Assembly (NCBI GenBank): GCA_014381465.1 | Contig: JACNLP010000027.1 | Coordinates: 1-64,000 of the forward strand | DNA: 64,000 nucleotides | Direction: 5' to 3' | Origin: Flavobacteriales bacterium | GTDB lineage: Bacteria; Bacteroidota; Bacteroidia; Flavobacteriales; BACL11 | Shown here: positions 1 to 8,369 of the stretch, in pieces | Position numbering within the stretch: the first letter of the stretch is position 1 | Layout of the letters: each line of letters begins with the position of its first letter | Made by a program: the position numbers and the translations under genes | Notes under the pieces: model-generated | Seen by the model: only the letters and a program-made list of their open reading frames with translations | Told to the model about the DNA's origin: nothing | Database searches by the model: none

Positions 1-697
1 TTACAAGTCTTGTATCCTCACCACTTCCATAGTTTTTATTTGTGAGATTCTTTTTAGGTTTAATTACAATCCCTTCATATTGTCCCGCTAAATACCCTTT
101 AGTAGTGAATACGTTATCATCCATTTGCTCCATGTCTTCTTTAATTATACATGCTTCAATCAAAATTCTTTCGTTTACTCTGTCTGTTCTCCAAACACAA
201 AAATCGTTTGCTTGTGTCCAACTCACTCCAACAACAGGATAGTTCCTGTAAGCAGGATGTCGTAAATAAGACTCAACAAAAGGCTCATTGTAGCCTAATT
301 TATCTCTCCAAACCAAAGTATCTGGAAGTGCTTTTTTATATACTTCAGGATAAGATTGTCCATAAACCCTGTTAATCCAGTATAAGTATTCTAAATAATC
401 AACATTACTTACTTCAGTTTCGTCCAAATAAAAAGAAGAAACAGTAACTGTTTTAGGTACATTATTCCAATCGGAAAAAACATCTTGCTCTGTTCTTCCC
501 ATAGTGAAAGACCCCCCTTCAACAAATAATAGTCCAGGACCTGTTACTTGCTCAGTGTATCTTGAATTGGTTTCAAATCCGCCATTTTTTGGGTTGTTAT
601 AGTCCCAACCAGTAGTTGGAGAATGATGCTTGTTAGAGCATCCAGCAATTAAGAAACTTGCTACTGTAATAGTGGAAATAAATTTAATAGTTTTCAT
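1..697 (-). CDS. gldJ: Gliding motility lipoprotein GldJ (3' end outside window)
   Basis: Outer-membrane lipoprotein needed for gliding and T9SS function. About 232 residues are visible; the C-terminus lies beyond base 1. The N-terminus is a lipoprotein signal with lipobox LIAGC. A formylglycine-generating-enzyme-like fold follows, with VEGGSFTMG, DETEVSN, DTLVWRDKLGYNE and YLRHPAYRNYPVVGVSW. The last two blocks match my recollection of GldJ better than GldK, whose start region reads differently. In Flavobacterium johnsoniae gldJ sits beside porU and porV, as here, but in Porphyromonas porP is followed by porK, so GldK is the alternative. It lies 35 bases downstream of sprF on the same strand, probably co-transcribed. 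Start chosen at ATG 697, which gives the lipobox the right position. Confidence 0.83.
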   Translation of the reverse strand, partial: MKTIKFISTITVASFLIAGCSNKHHSPTTGWDYNNPKNGGFETNSRYTEQVTGPGLLFVEGGSFTMGRTEQDVFSDWNNVPKTVTVSSFYLDETEVSNVDYLEYLYWINRVYGQSYPEVYKKALPDTLVWRDKLGYNEPFVESYLRHPAYRNYPVVGVSWTQANDFCVWRTDRVNERILIEACIIKEDMEQMDDNVFTTKGYLAGQYEGIVIKPKKNLTNKNYGSGEDTRLV

Positions 698-732
698 TAT
701 TGTATTTGTTTTTTTTAAGATGATATTAATAA

Positions 733-1722
733 CTAAAAGGATGGGCAACTTATTGTATTGAATGATTTGCTTTTGTTTCTACAAGGCATAAACAAAGTAA
801 AGGAAAGCTCATGTGCGCCCAAAGTATTACTATTTTTTAAATTACTTAATGTGATATCGTAACTATATCCAAATTTGAAAGCATCTTGAATAAGCCCAAC
901 CATCAAAATGAAAGAATCAACATTTTTCACGCTATGTCTTGCCCAAAGTCCACCAACAATAGGACCTCTATTTACATATACTCCATAGTTAAATTGCTGA
1001 AAATCTTGTTGTTTTTGGTAAAGAAAATTAGGAGAAATAGTAGTTACATTATTTCTGTATCTACTAAGTGGAATATTACCTCCAATATGAGCTGTAAGTT
1101 TTGTTGGTAATTGGCTTTCACTTATAAACCCTTGGTTAGGTTGGGTAAGGTGGTGTGCTGCAAATCCAAAGAACAAATTCTCGGAATAACCAATAAAACC
1201 AGCTGAAAAATCAGGAAAATTAACAGCAGTAGGATTGTTTCCAATATCTTCATTCGTTGGAAAAATAAACCCATATTGAGGGTCAATCATATCTCCAAAA
1301 GTTAAATCTGACCAATCCAGACTTATTGACCTGTATGATGCTTCAAAGCCAGCTTTTACAGAAAATTTTCTACTTACTTCTAAATGATACGAATATAAAA
1401 GAGAAGCATTTAATGTTTTTAAATTTCCAGCACCACTTCTGTCCTGAGAAACAATAATACCTAAACCACCTCCTAAAGAGTTGACATGTTGATCGTAAGC
1501 AACAGATGTAGTTACATAAGTCCTCCCAATTCCTGGCCATTGATCTCTGTAATTTAAAGTCGTTCGTGGGCATCCACCTGGTGAAGCGCCAGCAAAAGCC
1601 GGATTCAAATAAAGCGGGTTTGCATAAAACTGACTAAATGCTGGGTCTTGTGCATTTGCAGTGTTTGCAAAAAGTAAACCTAAGCAAAGCACCCCTAATA
1701 TCTTCATAATTTGTTTTATCAT
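733..1722 (-). CDS. sprF: Type IX secretion membrane protein, PorP/SprF family
   Basis: Outer-membrane beta-barrel of the PorP/SprF family. In T9SS organisms these proteins help export or anchor secreted adhesins and form part of the secretion machinery. The 329-residue protein has a signal peptide (about residues 1-24, ending ANAQ), then the family hallmark DPAFSQFYANPLYLNPAFAG. Alternating amphipathic strands run to the C-terminus. Length is typical (about 300-340). It is first gene of the minus-strand unit sprF-gldJ and diverges from porU across a 178-base intergenic region. A -7 promoter box lies at 1763-1770. Family assignment is firm; which paralogue of this large family it is cannot be told here. 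Confidence 0.9.
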   Translation of the reverse strand: MIKQIMKILGVLCLGLLFANTANAQDPAFSQFYANPLYLNPAFAGASPGGCPRTTLNYRDQWPGIGRTYVTTSVAYDQHVNSLGGGLGIIVSQDRSGAGNLKTLNASLLYSYHLEVSRKFSVKAGFEASYRSISLDWSDLTFGDMIDPQYGFIFPTNEDIGNNPTAVNFPDFSAGFIGYSENLFFGFAAHHLTQPNQGFISESQLPTKLTAHIGGNIPLSRYRNNVTTISPNFLYQKQQDFQQFNYGVYVNRGPIVGGLWARHSVKNVDSFILMVGLIQDAFKFGYSYDITLSNLKNSNTLGAHELSFTLFMPCRNKSKSFNTISCPSF

Positions 1723-1762
1723 TTTCCTTTGTTTTTATCAATCATTCCGAATTTCAATTTTA

Positions 1763-1770
1763 CAAAGATA
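1763..1770 (-). promoter_or_regulatory. Bacteroidota -7 box for sprF
   Basis: Minus strand reads TATCTTTG, a match to TAnnTTTG, about 40 bases upstream of the sprF ATG at 1722. No convincing -33 TTG at the usual spacing was found. Confidence 0.45.
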
Positions 1771-1887
1771 TAAATTTTATTTGTTATCTTATTTAAACAG
1801 TAAAAAATTGATGTAATAAATAACAACAAATAGTCGTTAATAAGTCAGTTAAATCCAAAAAAGCATTATCAGTTTATTTACAAATAC

Positions 1888-1895
1888 TAACTTTG
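1888..1895 (+). promoter_or_regulatory. Bacteroidota -7 box for porU
   Basis: TAACTTTG ends only five bases before the porU ATG at 1901. If used, transcription would start at or next to the start codon, giving a nearly leaderless mRNA. Confidence 0.45.
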
Positions 1896-1900
1896 CCATT

Positions 1901-4900
1901 ATGAAAAACCTTCTTTTTTTACTCTTTATATTTTGCTTTTCTTTATCTAGCAAATCAGAAGAAAATATTAATTCTGTTTTAGCCAATGGTAATTGGTATA
2001 AAATTGCTGTGCAGCAAGATGGTGTTTATAAAATTAGCTATTCGAATTTATCTGATTTAGGCATAAATACTAGTAATTTATCTTGTGATAAAATCCGTAT
2101 TTTTGGTAATGGAGGCGGCATGTTGCCTAAATTAAACAATGATTTTAGGCATGATGGACTACAAGAAAATGCCATAAAAGTAGTTGACAACAACAATAAT
2201 GGTGTTTTTGAAAGTGGGGATTACATCTTATTTTTTGGACAATCGCCTGACAGATGGAACTATAATGAAACCGACAATCGATTTCATCATCAGAAGAACT
2301 TATTTAGCCGAAAAACCTACTATTTTATTACTACTGATATGGGGAATGGAGGCAAAAGAATACAAAGTAAAAGCACTCCTAATTTTGATGTGAGCGTAAG
2401 TGAATTTGATGATTTTGCTTTTCATGAGCAGGATTTGGAGAACTTTATAAAATCAGGTGCTCAATGGTATGGCGAAAAATTTGATTTAACAAATACCTAT
2501 AATTTTAGTTTTAGTTTTCCAAATATTGATGATTCAACTCCTGTATATATTAAAACATCAGTTGCGGCTCGTTCTTTTTCAGCTTCTTCATTTTTAGTAA
2601 AAACAAATTCAACTAATATTCAAAGTATTTCAGTAGCACAAGCTGATCCACATTATACTGCTGATTATGCTAAACTATCTTCTAGTTCCGCCACATTTAC
2701 AGGGCAACCTAATATGGAGATTTCTGTTTCTTATAATCAGCCACAAAATACTTCTGTTGGTTGGCTAAATTTTTTAGAACTAAATGCAAGAAGACAATTA
2801 AAAATGAGTGGCAATCAAATGCTTTTTAGAGATGTGCAGTCGGTAGCGGACAGTGTAAATGCAAAGTTTGTTATTTCAAATGCTACTTCAAATTTAATAG
2901 TTTGGGATGTAACAAATTCTGTTAATATAAAAGAAAGAGTTGCTTCATTTTCTTCCAGTAAAACTACTTTTATATCATCAACTGATTCCTTAAAAGAGTA
3001 TTTGGCTTTTAATGGAAATTCTTTTTATTCCACAGAGCTTATTGGTAAAATAAGTAATCAAAATCTACATGGTAGTTCTGATGATGTAGAATATGTAATT
3101 GTATCTCACCCTAATTTTTTATCAGCAGCAAATGATTTAGCCGCATACCATGAGCAACAAGATGGGATAAATACCATTGTAGTAACGCCTCAGCAAATTT
3201 ATAATGAGTTTTCATCAGGGGCACAAGATATTAGTGCAATTCGTGATTTTATGAGGATGTTTTACAAAAAACCAAACAGCAAAATTAAATATCTTTTATT
3301 ATTTGGAGATGGCTCTTACGATCCTCTTAATCGTATTTCTTCAAATACAAATTTTATCCCATCTTTTCAATCCAACAACTCGGTTTCCCCAACACAAAGC
3401 TATGTAACGGATGATTATTTCGGGCTTTTAGATGATTCGGAAGGTAATTTTGCTAACGATTTGGTAGATATTGGTATTGGAAGATTTCCAGTACAGACCC
3501 TTACGGAAGCTAATAATATGGTAGATAAGGTAAAAAGATATAATGGAAAAATGTCTTTTGGTGATTGGCGAAATAAAGTCACTTTTATTGCGGATGATGG
3601 GGATGCGGCTGATGGAAATACCCACATGTGGCAAGCCGATAGTTTGGCAAATATAATTGATGATAATTACAAAAACATCAACATTAAAAAAATATATTTA
3701 GATGCTTTTACACAAGAATCTACCCCTGGCGGACCAAGATCGCCTGATGCACAAAAAGCCATTACCGAAAGTGTAGAAAAAGGAAGTTTGCTTATCAATT
3801 ATTCTGGACATGGAGGAGAGTTGGGCTGGACAAAAGAAAGGATTTTGGAAGTAGGACAAATAAACAAATGGGAAAATGAAAATAATTTACCACTTTTTGT
3901 AACGGCAACTTGCGAGTTTTCCCGCTTTGATGATCCGGATAGAATTTCTGCTGGCGAATACACTTTGCTTAATAAAAATGGAGGTGCTATTGCACTGCTT
4001 TCCACCACACGCTTGGTTTATGCTAGCCCAAATTATTTTCTTAACAAACAATTTGTAAAAGTACTTTTTGAAAAAGAAAATGGAGAATCTCCAAGATTAG
4101 GCGATTTATTCCGGCAAACAAAAGTAAATAGCGGCACGGCACTTAACAATAGAAACTTTACGCTTTTGGGCGATCCTGCACTTTGCTTGGCTTATCCGGA
4201 TTTGAATGTAAGTACAACAGCAATTTCCGATACAATTTCTGCTTTGGGAGAAGTAACAATTTCAGGAAAAATTGAGGATGAGAATGGAACTTTAGCAAGC
4301 AATTTTAATGGTGTGGTTTTTCCAACAGTTTATGATAAACAGGAGATACTAAAAACTTTGGGGCAAGAAAGTAGCACTCAAATGCCTTATAGAAGTCAGA
4401 ATAACATACTATATAAAGGAAAAGCATCAGTAACAAATGGAACTTTCAGCTTTTCCTTTATAGTGCCAAAGGATATTGCATACAATTTTGGTAGCGGAAG
4501 AATATCCTATTATGCTGTTTCAGCCGATAGTTTGCAAGATGCAAGTGGCTATGATGAGAGTTTTACTATTGGCGGAACATCTAGCAATATTACAGCCGAT
4601 TTTGACGGACCAGAAATTGAACTTTTTATTAATAATGAGCAATTTGTTTCTGGAGGAATGACCAATGAAGACCCACTACTTTTTGCAATACTTAATGATT
4701 TTAGTGGTATTAACACGGTAGGAAATGGAATAGGGCACGATATTATTGCAGTTTTGGATAATGAGACTAACCAATCTATTTCTTTGAATGATTATTACAC
4801 TGCCGATATTGATAATTATAAAAGTGGAAGTGTAGCTTATCCTTTTTACGATTTGGAGAAAGGGCATCATACTTTGCATCTAAAAGTGTGGGATGTTTTT

Positions 4901-5260
4901 AATAATTCTGCCGAACAAGAAATAGATTTTTATGTAACGGATGCCATTGATTTTACTTTGTCAGAACTTTTGAATTACCCAAATCCTTTTAAAGAATATA
5001 CCAATTTTTATTTTCAACATAATAGGGCAGGAGAAATTTTAGAAGTAGAGTTGCAAATTTTTGATTTATCGGGTAGAATGGTAGCTTCTATAAAAGAAAA
5101 TAAGTATGATGAGGGATATAGAGTTGGCCCTATAAATTGGGATGGAACTACAAATTCTGGTGAAAAATTGGGTGCTGGAATTTATGTTTATCGCTTTAAT
5201 GTTAAAGCGGAAGATGGCACTTTAGAAAGTAAAGCAGAAAAACTAATAATATTAAGATAA
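1901..5260 (+). CDS. porU: Type IX secretion system sortase PorU (gingipain-like C25 peptidase)
   Basis: Cell-surface sortase that removes the C-terminal signal of T9SS cargo and links the cargo to anionic LPS, working with PorV. The 1119-residue protein has a signal peptide (about 1-18). An N-terminal beta-rich region precedes a peptidase C25 domain (about 390-770). Catalytic His637 lies in SGHGGELGW and Cys671 in TATCEFSRF, 34 residues apart as in gingipains. The C-terminus is an FlgD-like Ig domain starting near LNYPNPF. The next gene, porV, encodes its known partner and has the same order in Flavobacterium. Start is ATG 1901, directly after the -7 box. Sequence and context agree, so confidence is high. 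Confidence 0.94.
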   Translation: MKNLLFLLFIFCFSLSSKSEENINSVLANGNWYKIAVQQDGVYKISYSNLSDLGINTSNLSCDKIRIFGNGGGMLPKLNNDFRHDGLQENAIKVVDNNNNGVFESGDYILFFGQSPDRWNYNETDNRFHHQKNLFSRKTYYFITTDMGNGGKRIQSKSTPNFDVSVSEFDDFAFHEQDLENFIKSGAQWYGEKFDLTNTYNFSFSFPNIDDSTPVYIKTSVAARSFSASSFLVKTNSTNIQSISVAQADPHYTADYAKLSSSSATFTGQPNMEISVSYNQPQNTSVGWLNFLELNARRQLKMSGNQMLFRDVQSVADSVNAKFVISNATSNLIVWDVTNSVNIKERVASFSSSKTTFISSTDSLKEYLAFNGNSFYSTELIGKISNQNLHGSSDDVEYVIVSHPNFLSAANDLAAYHEQQDGINTIVVTPQQIYNEFSSGAQDISAIRDFMRMFYKKPNSKIKYLLLFGDGSYDPLNRISSNTNFIPSFQSNNSVSPTQSYVTDDYFGLLDDSEGNFANDLVDIGIGRFPVQTLTEANNMVDKVKRYNGKMSFGDWRNKVTFIADDGDAADGNTHMWQADSLANIIDDNYKNINIKKIYLDAFTQESTPGGPRSPDAQKAITESVEKGSLLINYSGHGGELGWTKERILEVGQINKWENENNLPLFVTATCEFSRFDDPDRISAGEYTLLNKNGGAIALLSTTRLVYASPNYFLNKQFVKVLFEKENGESPRLGDLFRQTKVNSGTALNNRNFTLLGDPALCLAYPDLNVSTTAISDTISALGEVTISGKIEDENGTLASNFNGVVFPTVYDKQEILKTLGQESSTQMPYRSQNNILYKGKASVTNGTFSFSFIVPKDIAYNFGSGRISYYAVSADSLQDASGYDESFTIGGTSSNITADFDGPEIELFINNEQFVSGGMTNEDPLLFAILNDFSGINTVGNGIGHDIIAVLDNETNQSISLNDYYTADIDNYKSGSVAYPFYDLEKGHHTLHLKVWDVFNNSAEQEIDFYVTDAIDFTLSELLNYPNPFKEYTNFYFQHNRAGEILEVELQIFDLSGRMVASIKENKYDEGYRVGPINWDGTTNSGEKLGAGIYVYRFNVKAEDGTLESKAEKLIILR

Positions 5261-5291
5261 CAAAAGCGTTATAGCCCTCAATAAAAAGATA

Positions 5292-5299
5292 TATATTTG
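5292..5299 (+). promoter_or_regulatory. Possible -7 box for porV
   Basis: TATATTTG lies 22 bases before the porV ATG in the 61-base porU-porV gap. It may give porV-ispF their own promoter in addition to read-through from porU. Confidence 0.4.
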
Positions 5300-5321
5300 C
5301 CAACCTAAAATTAATTTAAGA

Positions 5322-6497
5322 ATGAGAAAGATTTTTTTGATAGTTATTGCCTTTGCATTTTGTGTGCAAACCTTTGGGCAAGATAATGCAATGCACAGAA
5401 CGGATCAATTGAACACTATTACTACTTCTGTTCCTTTCCTTATAATAGGGCCGGATTCCAGAAGCGGTGGTATGGGAGATGTGGGGGTGGCTTCTACGCC
5501 TGATGCAAATTCAATGCATTGGAATCCTGCAAAATATGCTTTTGTTAAAGATGATATGGGAATCGCTATGAATTATGTGCCATGGCTTAGGTCATTGGTT
5601 CCTGATATTTCTCTTTCTTATCTTTCCGGATATTTTAAAAGAAACGATAATGAAACTATTGGCTTTTCCCTTAGATATTTTTCCTTAGGAGATATTACAT
5701 TTACAAATAATACTGGAGGTGAAATTGGGCAATACAACCCAAATGAATTCGCTTTCTCTGGGGCTTATGCCCGTAAGCTTTCCGAGCATTATTCTATTGC
5801 AATTGCAGCAAGATATATTCGTTCAGATCTTACTGGAGGGCAAACACTTACTGGGTCAGGAAATATGTCAACACATGCAGGACAATCCATTGCTGCCGAT
5901 ATATCTTCTTATTTTACTAAAGAAGTACGAATAGCAAAAAAAGATTTTGATTGGGCAATGGGCTTAAATATTTCTAATCTGGGAAATAAAATATCCTATA
6001 CCGAGACAGCAGTAAGAGATTTTATTCCTATCAATATGCGTTTTGGAACTTCCATTGGAACCGATTTTGATGACTATAATAGAATGAGTATAGAGTTTGA
6101 TGTCAATAAATTGTTGGTTCCAACACCGCCTTCAAGAAATGGTGATGGTGAAATAAATGGAGGAATGGATCCAGATGTGTCGGTAGTAAATGGGGTATTT
6201 CAGTCTTTTTGGGATGCACCAGGAGGAACAAAAGAAGAGTTTAGAGAATTGAATTATTCAACAGGGTTAGAATATTGGTATGCCGAGCAATTTGCCATAC
6301 GAGCAGGGTATTTTTATGAGCATCCTACAAAAGGAGACAGGCAATATTTCACCATGGGAGCGGGTGTAAAATACAATGTTTTTGTTTTGGATTTCTCTTA
6401 TTTAATTGATGCGAGTAGCTCTATAAATGGAAGTAATCCACTTGCAAATACAATTCGCTTTTCTATGACTTGGAATCTTGGAGAGGTTGCAAATTAA
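5322..6497 (+). CDS. porV: Type IX secretion outer membrane channel protein PorV
   Basis: Outer-membrane beta-barrel (FadL-like fold, also called LptO) that shuttles T9SS cargo from the translocon to the PorU sortase. The protein has 391 residues with a signal peptide (about 1-19, ending TFGQ). The conserved PorV N-terminal block PFLIIGPDSRSGGMGDVGVA is present, followed by the SMHWNPAK motif. Strands continue to the terminal stretch TIRFSMTWNLG. Length is usual for the family. It follows porU by 61 bases and is followed after two bases by ispF, an unrelated isoprenoid gene that probably shares the transcript. Confidence 0.93.
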   Translation: MRKIFLIVIAFAFCVQTFGQDNAMHRTDQLNTITTSVPFLIIGPDSRSGGMGDVGVASTPDANSMHWNPAKYAFVKDDMGIAMNYVPWLRSLVPDISLSYLSGYFKRNDNETIGFSLRYFSLGDITFTNNTGGEIGQYNPNEFAFSGAYARKLSEHYSIAIAARYIRSDLTGGQTLTGSGNMSTHAGQSIAADISSYFTKEVRIAKKDFDWAMGLNISNLGNKISYTETAVRDFIPINMRFGTSIGTDFDDYNRMSIEFDVNKLLVPTPPSRNGDGEINGGMDPDVSVVNGVFQSFWDAPGGTKEEFRELNYSTGLEYWYAEQFAIRAGYFYEHPTKGDRQYFTMGAGVKYNVFVLDFSYLIDASSSINGSNPLANTIRFSMTWNLGEVAN

Positions 6498-6499
6498 TC

Positions 6500-6976
6500 A
6501 TGAATTTTAGAATAGGTTTCGGATTTGATGTTCATCAGTTGCAAGAGGGACTTGACTTTTGGCTTGGGGGGATTTTGGTTCCTCATAATAAAGGGGCTCT
6601 CGGTCATTCTGATGCTGATGTATTAATTCATACTATTTGTGATGCGCTTTTAGGAGCTGCTAATTTGGGAGATATTGGAAAGCATTTCCCTGATACTGCA
6701 GCAGAGTACAAAGGAATTGATAGTAAAATTTTGCTGAAAGAAGTAATGGTTTTGATTAGAGAAAAGGGCTATGAAATAGGTAATATCGATTCTACTATTT
6801 GTTTACAAACTCCTAAAATAGGTCCTTATATTCCTGAGATGCAAAAAGTATTAGCAGGCTGTATGGGGGTGGATACGGATTTAGTTTCTATTAAAGCCAC
6901 CACTACTGAAAAACTAAGTTTTGTTGGCAGAGAAGAAGGCGTTTCTGCTTATGCCACTGTGCTTATTCAAAAATAG
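6500..6976 (+). CDS. ispF: 2-C-methyl-D-erythritol 2,4-cyclodiphosphate synthase
   Basis: Enzyme of the MEP isoprenoid pathway; it cyclises CDP-methylerythritol phosphate to the 2,4-cyclodiphosphate, releasing CMP. The 158-residue length is standard. Metal ligands are visible as D10 and H12 (FDVH) and H44 (after GHSDADVL). The NLGDIGKHFPDT block and the C-terminal TTTEKLSFVGREEG block are also intact. An earlier in-frame start at 6470 would overlap porV by 28 bases and add residues absent from the family, so ATG 6500, two bases after the porV stop, was chosen. Cytosolic trimer by family knowledge. Confidence 0.96.
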   Translation: MNFRIGFGFDVHQLQEGLDFWLGGILVPHNKGALGHSDADVLIHTICDALLGAANLGDIGKHFPDTAAEYKGIDSKILLKEVMVLIREKGYEIGNIDSTICLQTPKIGPYIPEMQKVLAGCMGVDTDLVSIKATTTEKLSFVGREEGVSAYATVLIQK

Positions 6977-7027
6977 ATTTTAGACCGCTTTCCTTTTAGT
7001 ATTAAGATATTAGACATCTAAAATCTA
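6974..7027. terminator. Inverted repeat between convergent ispF and DUF4442 gene
   Basis: An 11-base perfect inverted repeat, TAGATTTTAGA (6974-6984) and TCTAAAATCTA (7017-7027), spans the two convergent gene ends and covers both stop codons. The loop is 32 bases and there is no U-tract, so a terminator role is only a guess. Confidence 0.3.
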
Positions 7028-7494
7028 ACATCTGTTTTTACATCATCCCTTAAATAGACTTGCATTTTTGCTCTAGCACAAACAATTCCTTTTTTGTTAA
7101 TGCCCTCCACTGTGTGCCAAATTTCAAACTTTCCTTTCTCGTTTAAGGTTTTTTCAGCTAGATTGATATCTTTCTCAGTAATCTTGAAATGTAATTTAAG
7201 AGAGCTGTCAGCAGGGTGTAAATATTGTATTTCAGCAGATTTTAACCAAATAATAAGTTTACGGTTTTTATTTGCAAAAATGTGGTAGTACATGGTTGGG
7301 AAATAAGGGTCGCAAGCTGAGAAGATACTGCCGCCAAAAATAGTTTTATGAAAATTTATATTGAATAATGCTCTTCTAATAACTACTTTCATTTCCAAGA
7401 AATCATCAGAAATTTCCTTTAATACTATTCGGTTGAATAATAATGGAGGAAAGATATTTAAAACAAATTTGAGTAAAAATTTAGGAACTTGCAT
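7018..7494 (-). CDS. DUF4442 hotdog-fold thioesterase-like protein
   Basis: 158-residue cytosolic protein that resembles the DUF4442 family, a branch of the hotdog-fold acyl-CoA thioesterase superfamily. The block HKTIFGGSIFSACDPYFPTM fits the helix region that in hotdog enzymes carries the active site. The expected antiparallel strands follow, including the IWLKSAEIQYLHPA stretch. Substrate is unknown. A longer in-frame start at 7518 would begin inside the peroxiredoxin terminator, so the ATG at 7494 is preferred. It ends convergently against ispF. Family placement is by pattern only. Confidence 0.7.
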   Translation of the reverse strand: MQVPKFLLKFVLNIFPPLLFNRIVLKEISDDFLEMKVVIRRALFNINFHKTIFGGSIFSACDPYFPTMYYHIFANKNRKLIIWLKSAEIQYLHPADSSLKLHFKITEKDINLAEKTLNEKGKFEIWHTVEGINKKGIVCARAKMQVYLRDDVKTDVRF

Positions 7495-7500
7495 ATTGCA

Positions 7501-7536
7501 AAAATAAAAAAACCCCACTCAAAAAGAGCAGGGTTT
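7501..7536 (-). terminator. Terminator downstream of peroxiredoxin gene
   Basis: On the minus strand an 11-base stem (7526-7536 with 7510-7520, two mismatches) with a 5-base loop is followed by a T-rich tract (7501-7509). It sits 22 bases past the peroxiredoxin stop codon. Confidence 0.65.
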
Positions 7537-7558
7537 GAAAGTTTAGATTTTTATTTCT

Positions 7559-8191
7559 TTAGTGCTTTGATAAATAATCAGCTACTCCTTCATGTGATTC
7601 TTTCATTGCATCTTGTCCTTTACTCCAGTTTGCTGGACAAACTTCACCATTTTCTTCAAAGTGTTGCAATGCATCTACCATTCTTAGCGCTTCATCAACA
7701 TTTCTTCCTAATGGAAAATTATTAACTACTTGGTGTTGTACTACACCATTCTTATCGATTAAGAAAAGCCCTCTAAAAGCAATCATTGGTCCGTTAGCAA
7801 CCATGTTGTCGTTTTCATCTAACTCATACTCTCCAGCTAAAACACCAAAGTTCATTGAAATTGTTTTATCAGTATCTGCAACAATTGGGTAAGTAATTCT
7901 TTGAATACCACCTTCAGATTTTGGCATTTGCAACCAGCCCCAATGCGACTGCTCTGTATCAGTTGAACAAGCAACTACAGCACATCCTCTTGCTTCAAAT
8001 TCAGCTAATTTATTTTGAAATGCAAATAATTCTGTTGGGCACACAAAAGTAAAATCTTTTGGGTAAAAGAAAAACAAAACTGGCTTTTCTCCTACAAATT
8101 GCTCTAATGAATATCCTTTTACAAATTCCCCTCCGTTAACTACTGCTTGAGCAGAAAATACTGGAGCTTTTTTACCTACTAATACTGACAT
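7559..8191 (-). CDS. Typical 2-Cys peroxiredoxin (AhpC/Prx1 type)
   Basis: Thiol peroxidase that reduces hydrogen peroxide and organic hydroperoxides. The 210-residue protein has the peroxidatic Cys51 in DFTFVCPTEL, and a resolving Cys near residue 185 in GEVCPANW. The conserved strand PVLFFFYPKD precedes the active site. The YLSKH C-terminus fits the robust 2-Cys class that swaps tails between subunits. The gene stands alone with its own -7 box (8224-8231) and terminator (7501-7536). Its promoter region lies next to the left copy of the 44-bp repeat that flanks the efflux module. Reductant partner (AhpF or thioredoxin) is not in the window. Confidence 0.93.
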   Translation of the reverse strand: MSVLVGKKAPVFSAQAVVNGGEFVKGYSLEQFVGEKPVLFFFYPKDFTFVCPTELFAFQNKLAEFEARGCAVVACSTDTEQSHWGWLQMPKSEGGIQRITYPIVADTDKTISMNFGVLAGEYELDENDNMVANGPMIAFRGLFLIDKNGVVQHQVVNNFPLGRNVDEALRMVDALQHFEENGEVCPANWSKGQDAMKESHEGVADYLSKH

Positions 8192-8223
8192 AATTTTTTA
8201 TTTTTTATTGTTATTAATTTTTG

Positions 8224-8231
8224 CAAAAATA
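8224..8231 (-). promoter_or_regulatory. -7 box for peroxiredoxin gene
   Basis: Minus strand reads TATTTTTG about 32 bases upstream of the ATG at 8191. It lies just inside the ancestral side of the 44-bp repeat at 8256-8299, so the promoter survived the proposed insertion. Confidence 0.4.
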
Positions 8232-8255
8232 TTAATAAAAAGCATAAAAGTCATA

Positions 8256-8299
8256 TTTTGGAAAGGATAAATTTTACTCTTTCTTTAATATTTGATTTT
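8256..8299 (+). repeat. Left copy of 44-bp direct repeat flanking the efflux module
   Basis: Identical over 44 bases to 15219-15262, same orientation, 6963 bases away. On the minus strand it reads as the last codons of the NTPase gene at 15214 (KSNIKERVKFILSK) but ends with Ile-TGA instead of Arg-TAA. It has no gene body attached, so it is an orphan 3' end. Confidence 0.9.
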
Positions 8300-8369
8300 C
8301 GGCTGCCCCATTTTAACTTTTCCAATATTACAAAAAATACAAATAGTATTAAGGATTTTTATCAATTTA

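Noticed and set aside
1-697. First gene as GldK/PorK
   Set aside because: GldK is possible because porP precedes porK in Porphyromonas, but the blocks DTLVWRDKLGYNE and YLRHPAYRNYPVVGVSW and the closeness to porU-porV fit GldJ better.
6470-6499. Upstream start for ispF
   Set aside because: It overlaps the end of porV and adds ten residues not found in IspF; the ATG at 6500 gives the family N-terminus MNFRIGFGFDVHQL.
7495-7518. Upstream start for the DUF4442-like gene
   Set aside because: The extra codons fall in the A-rich tail of the peroxiredoxin terminator; ATG 7494 is more natural.
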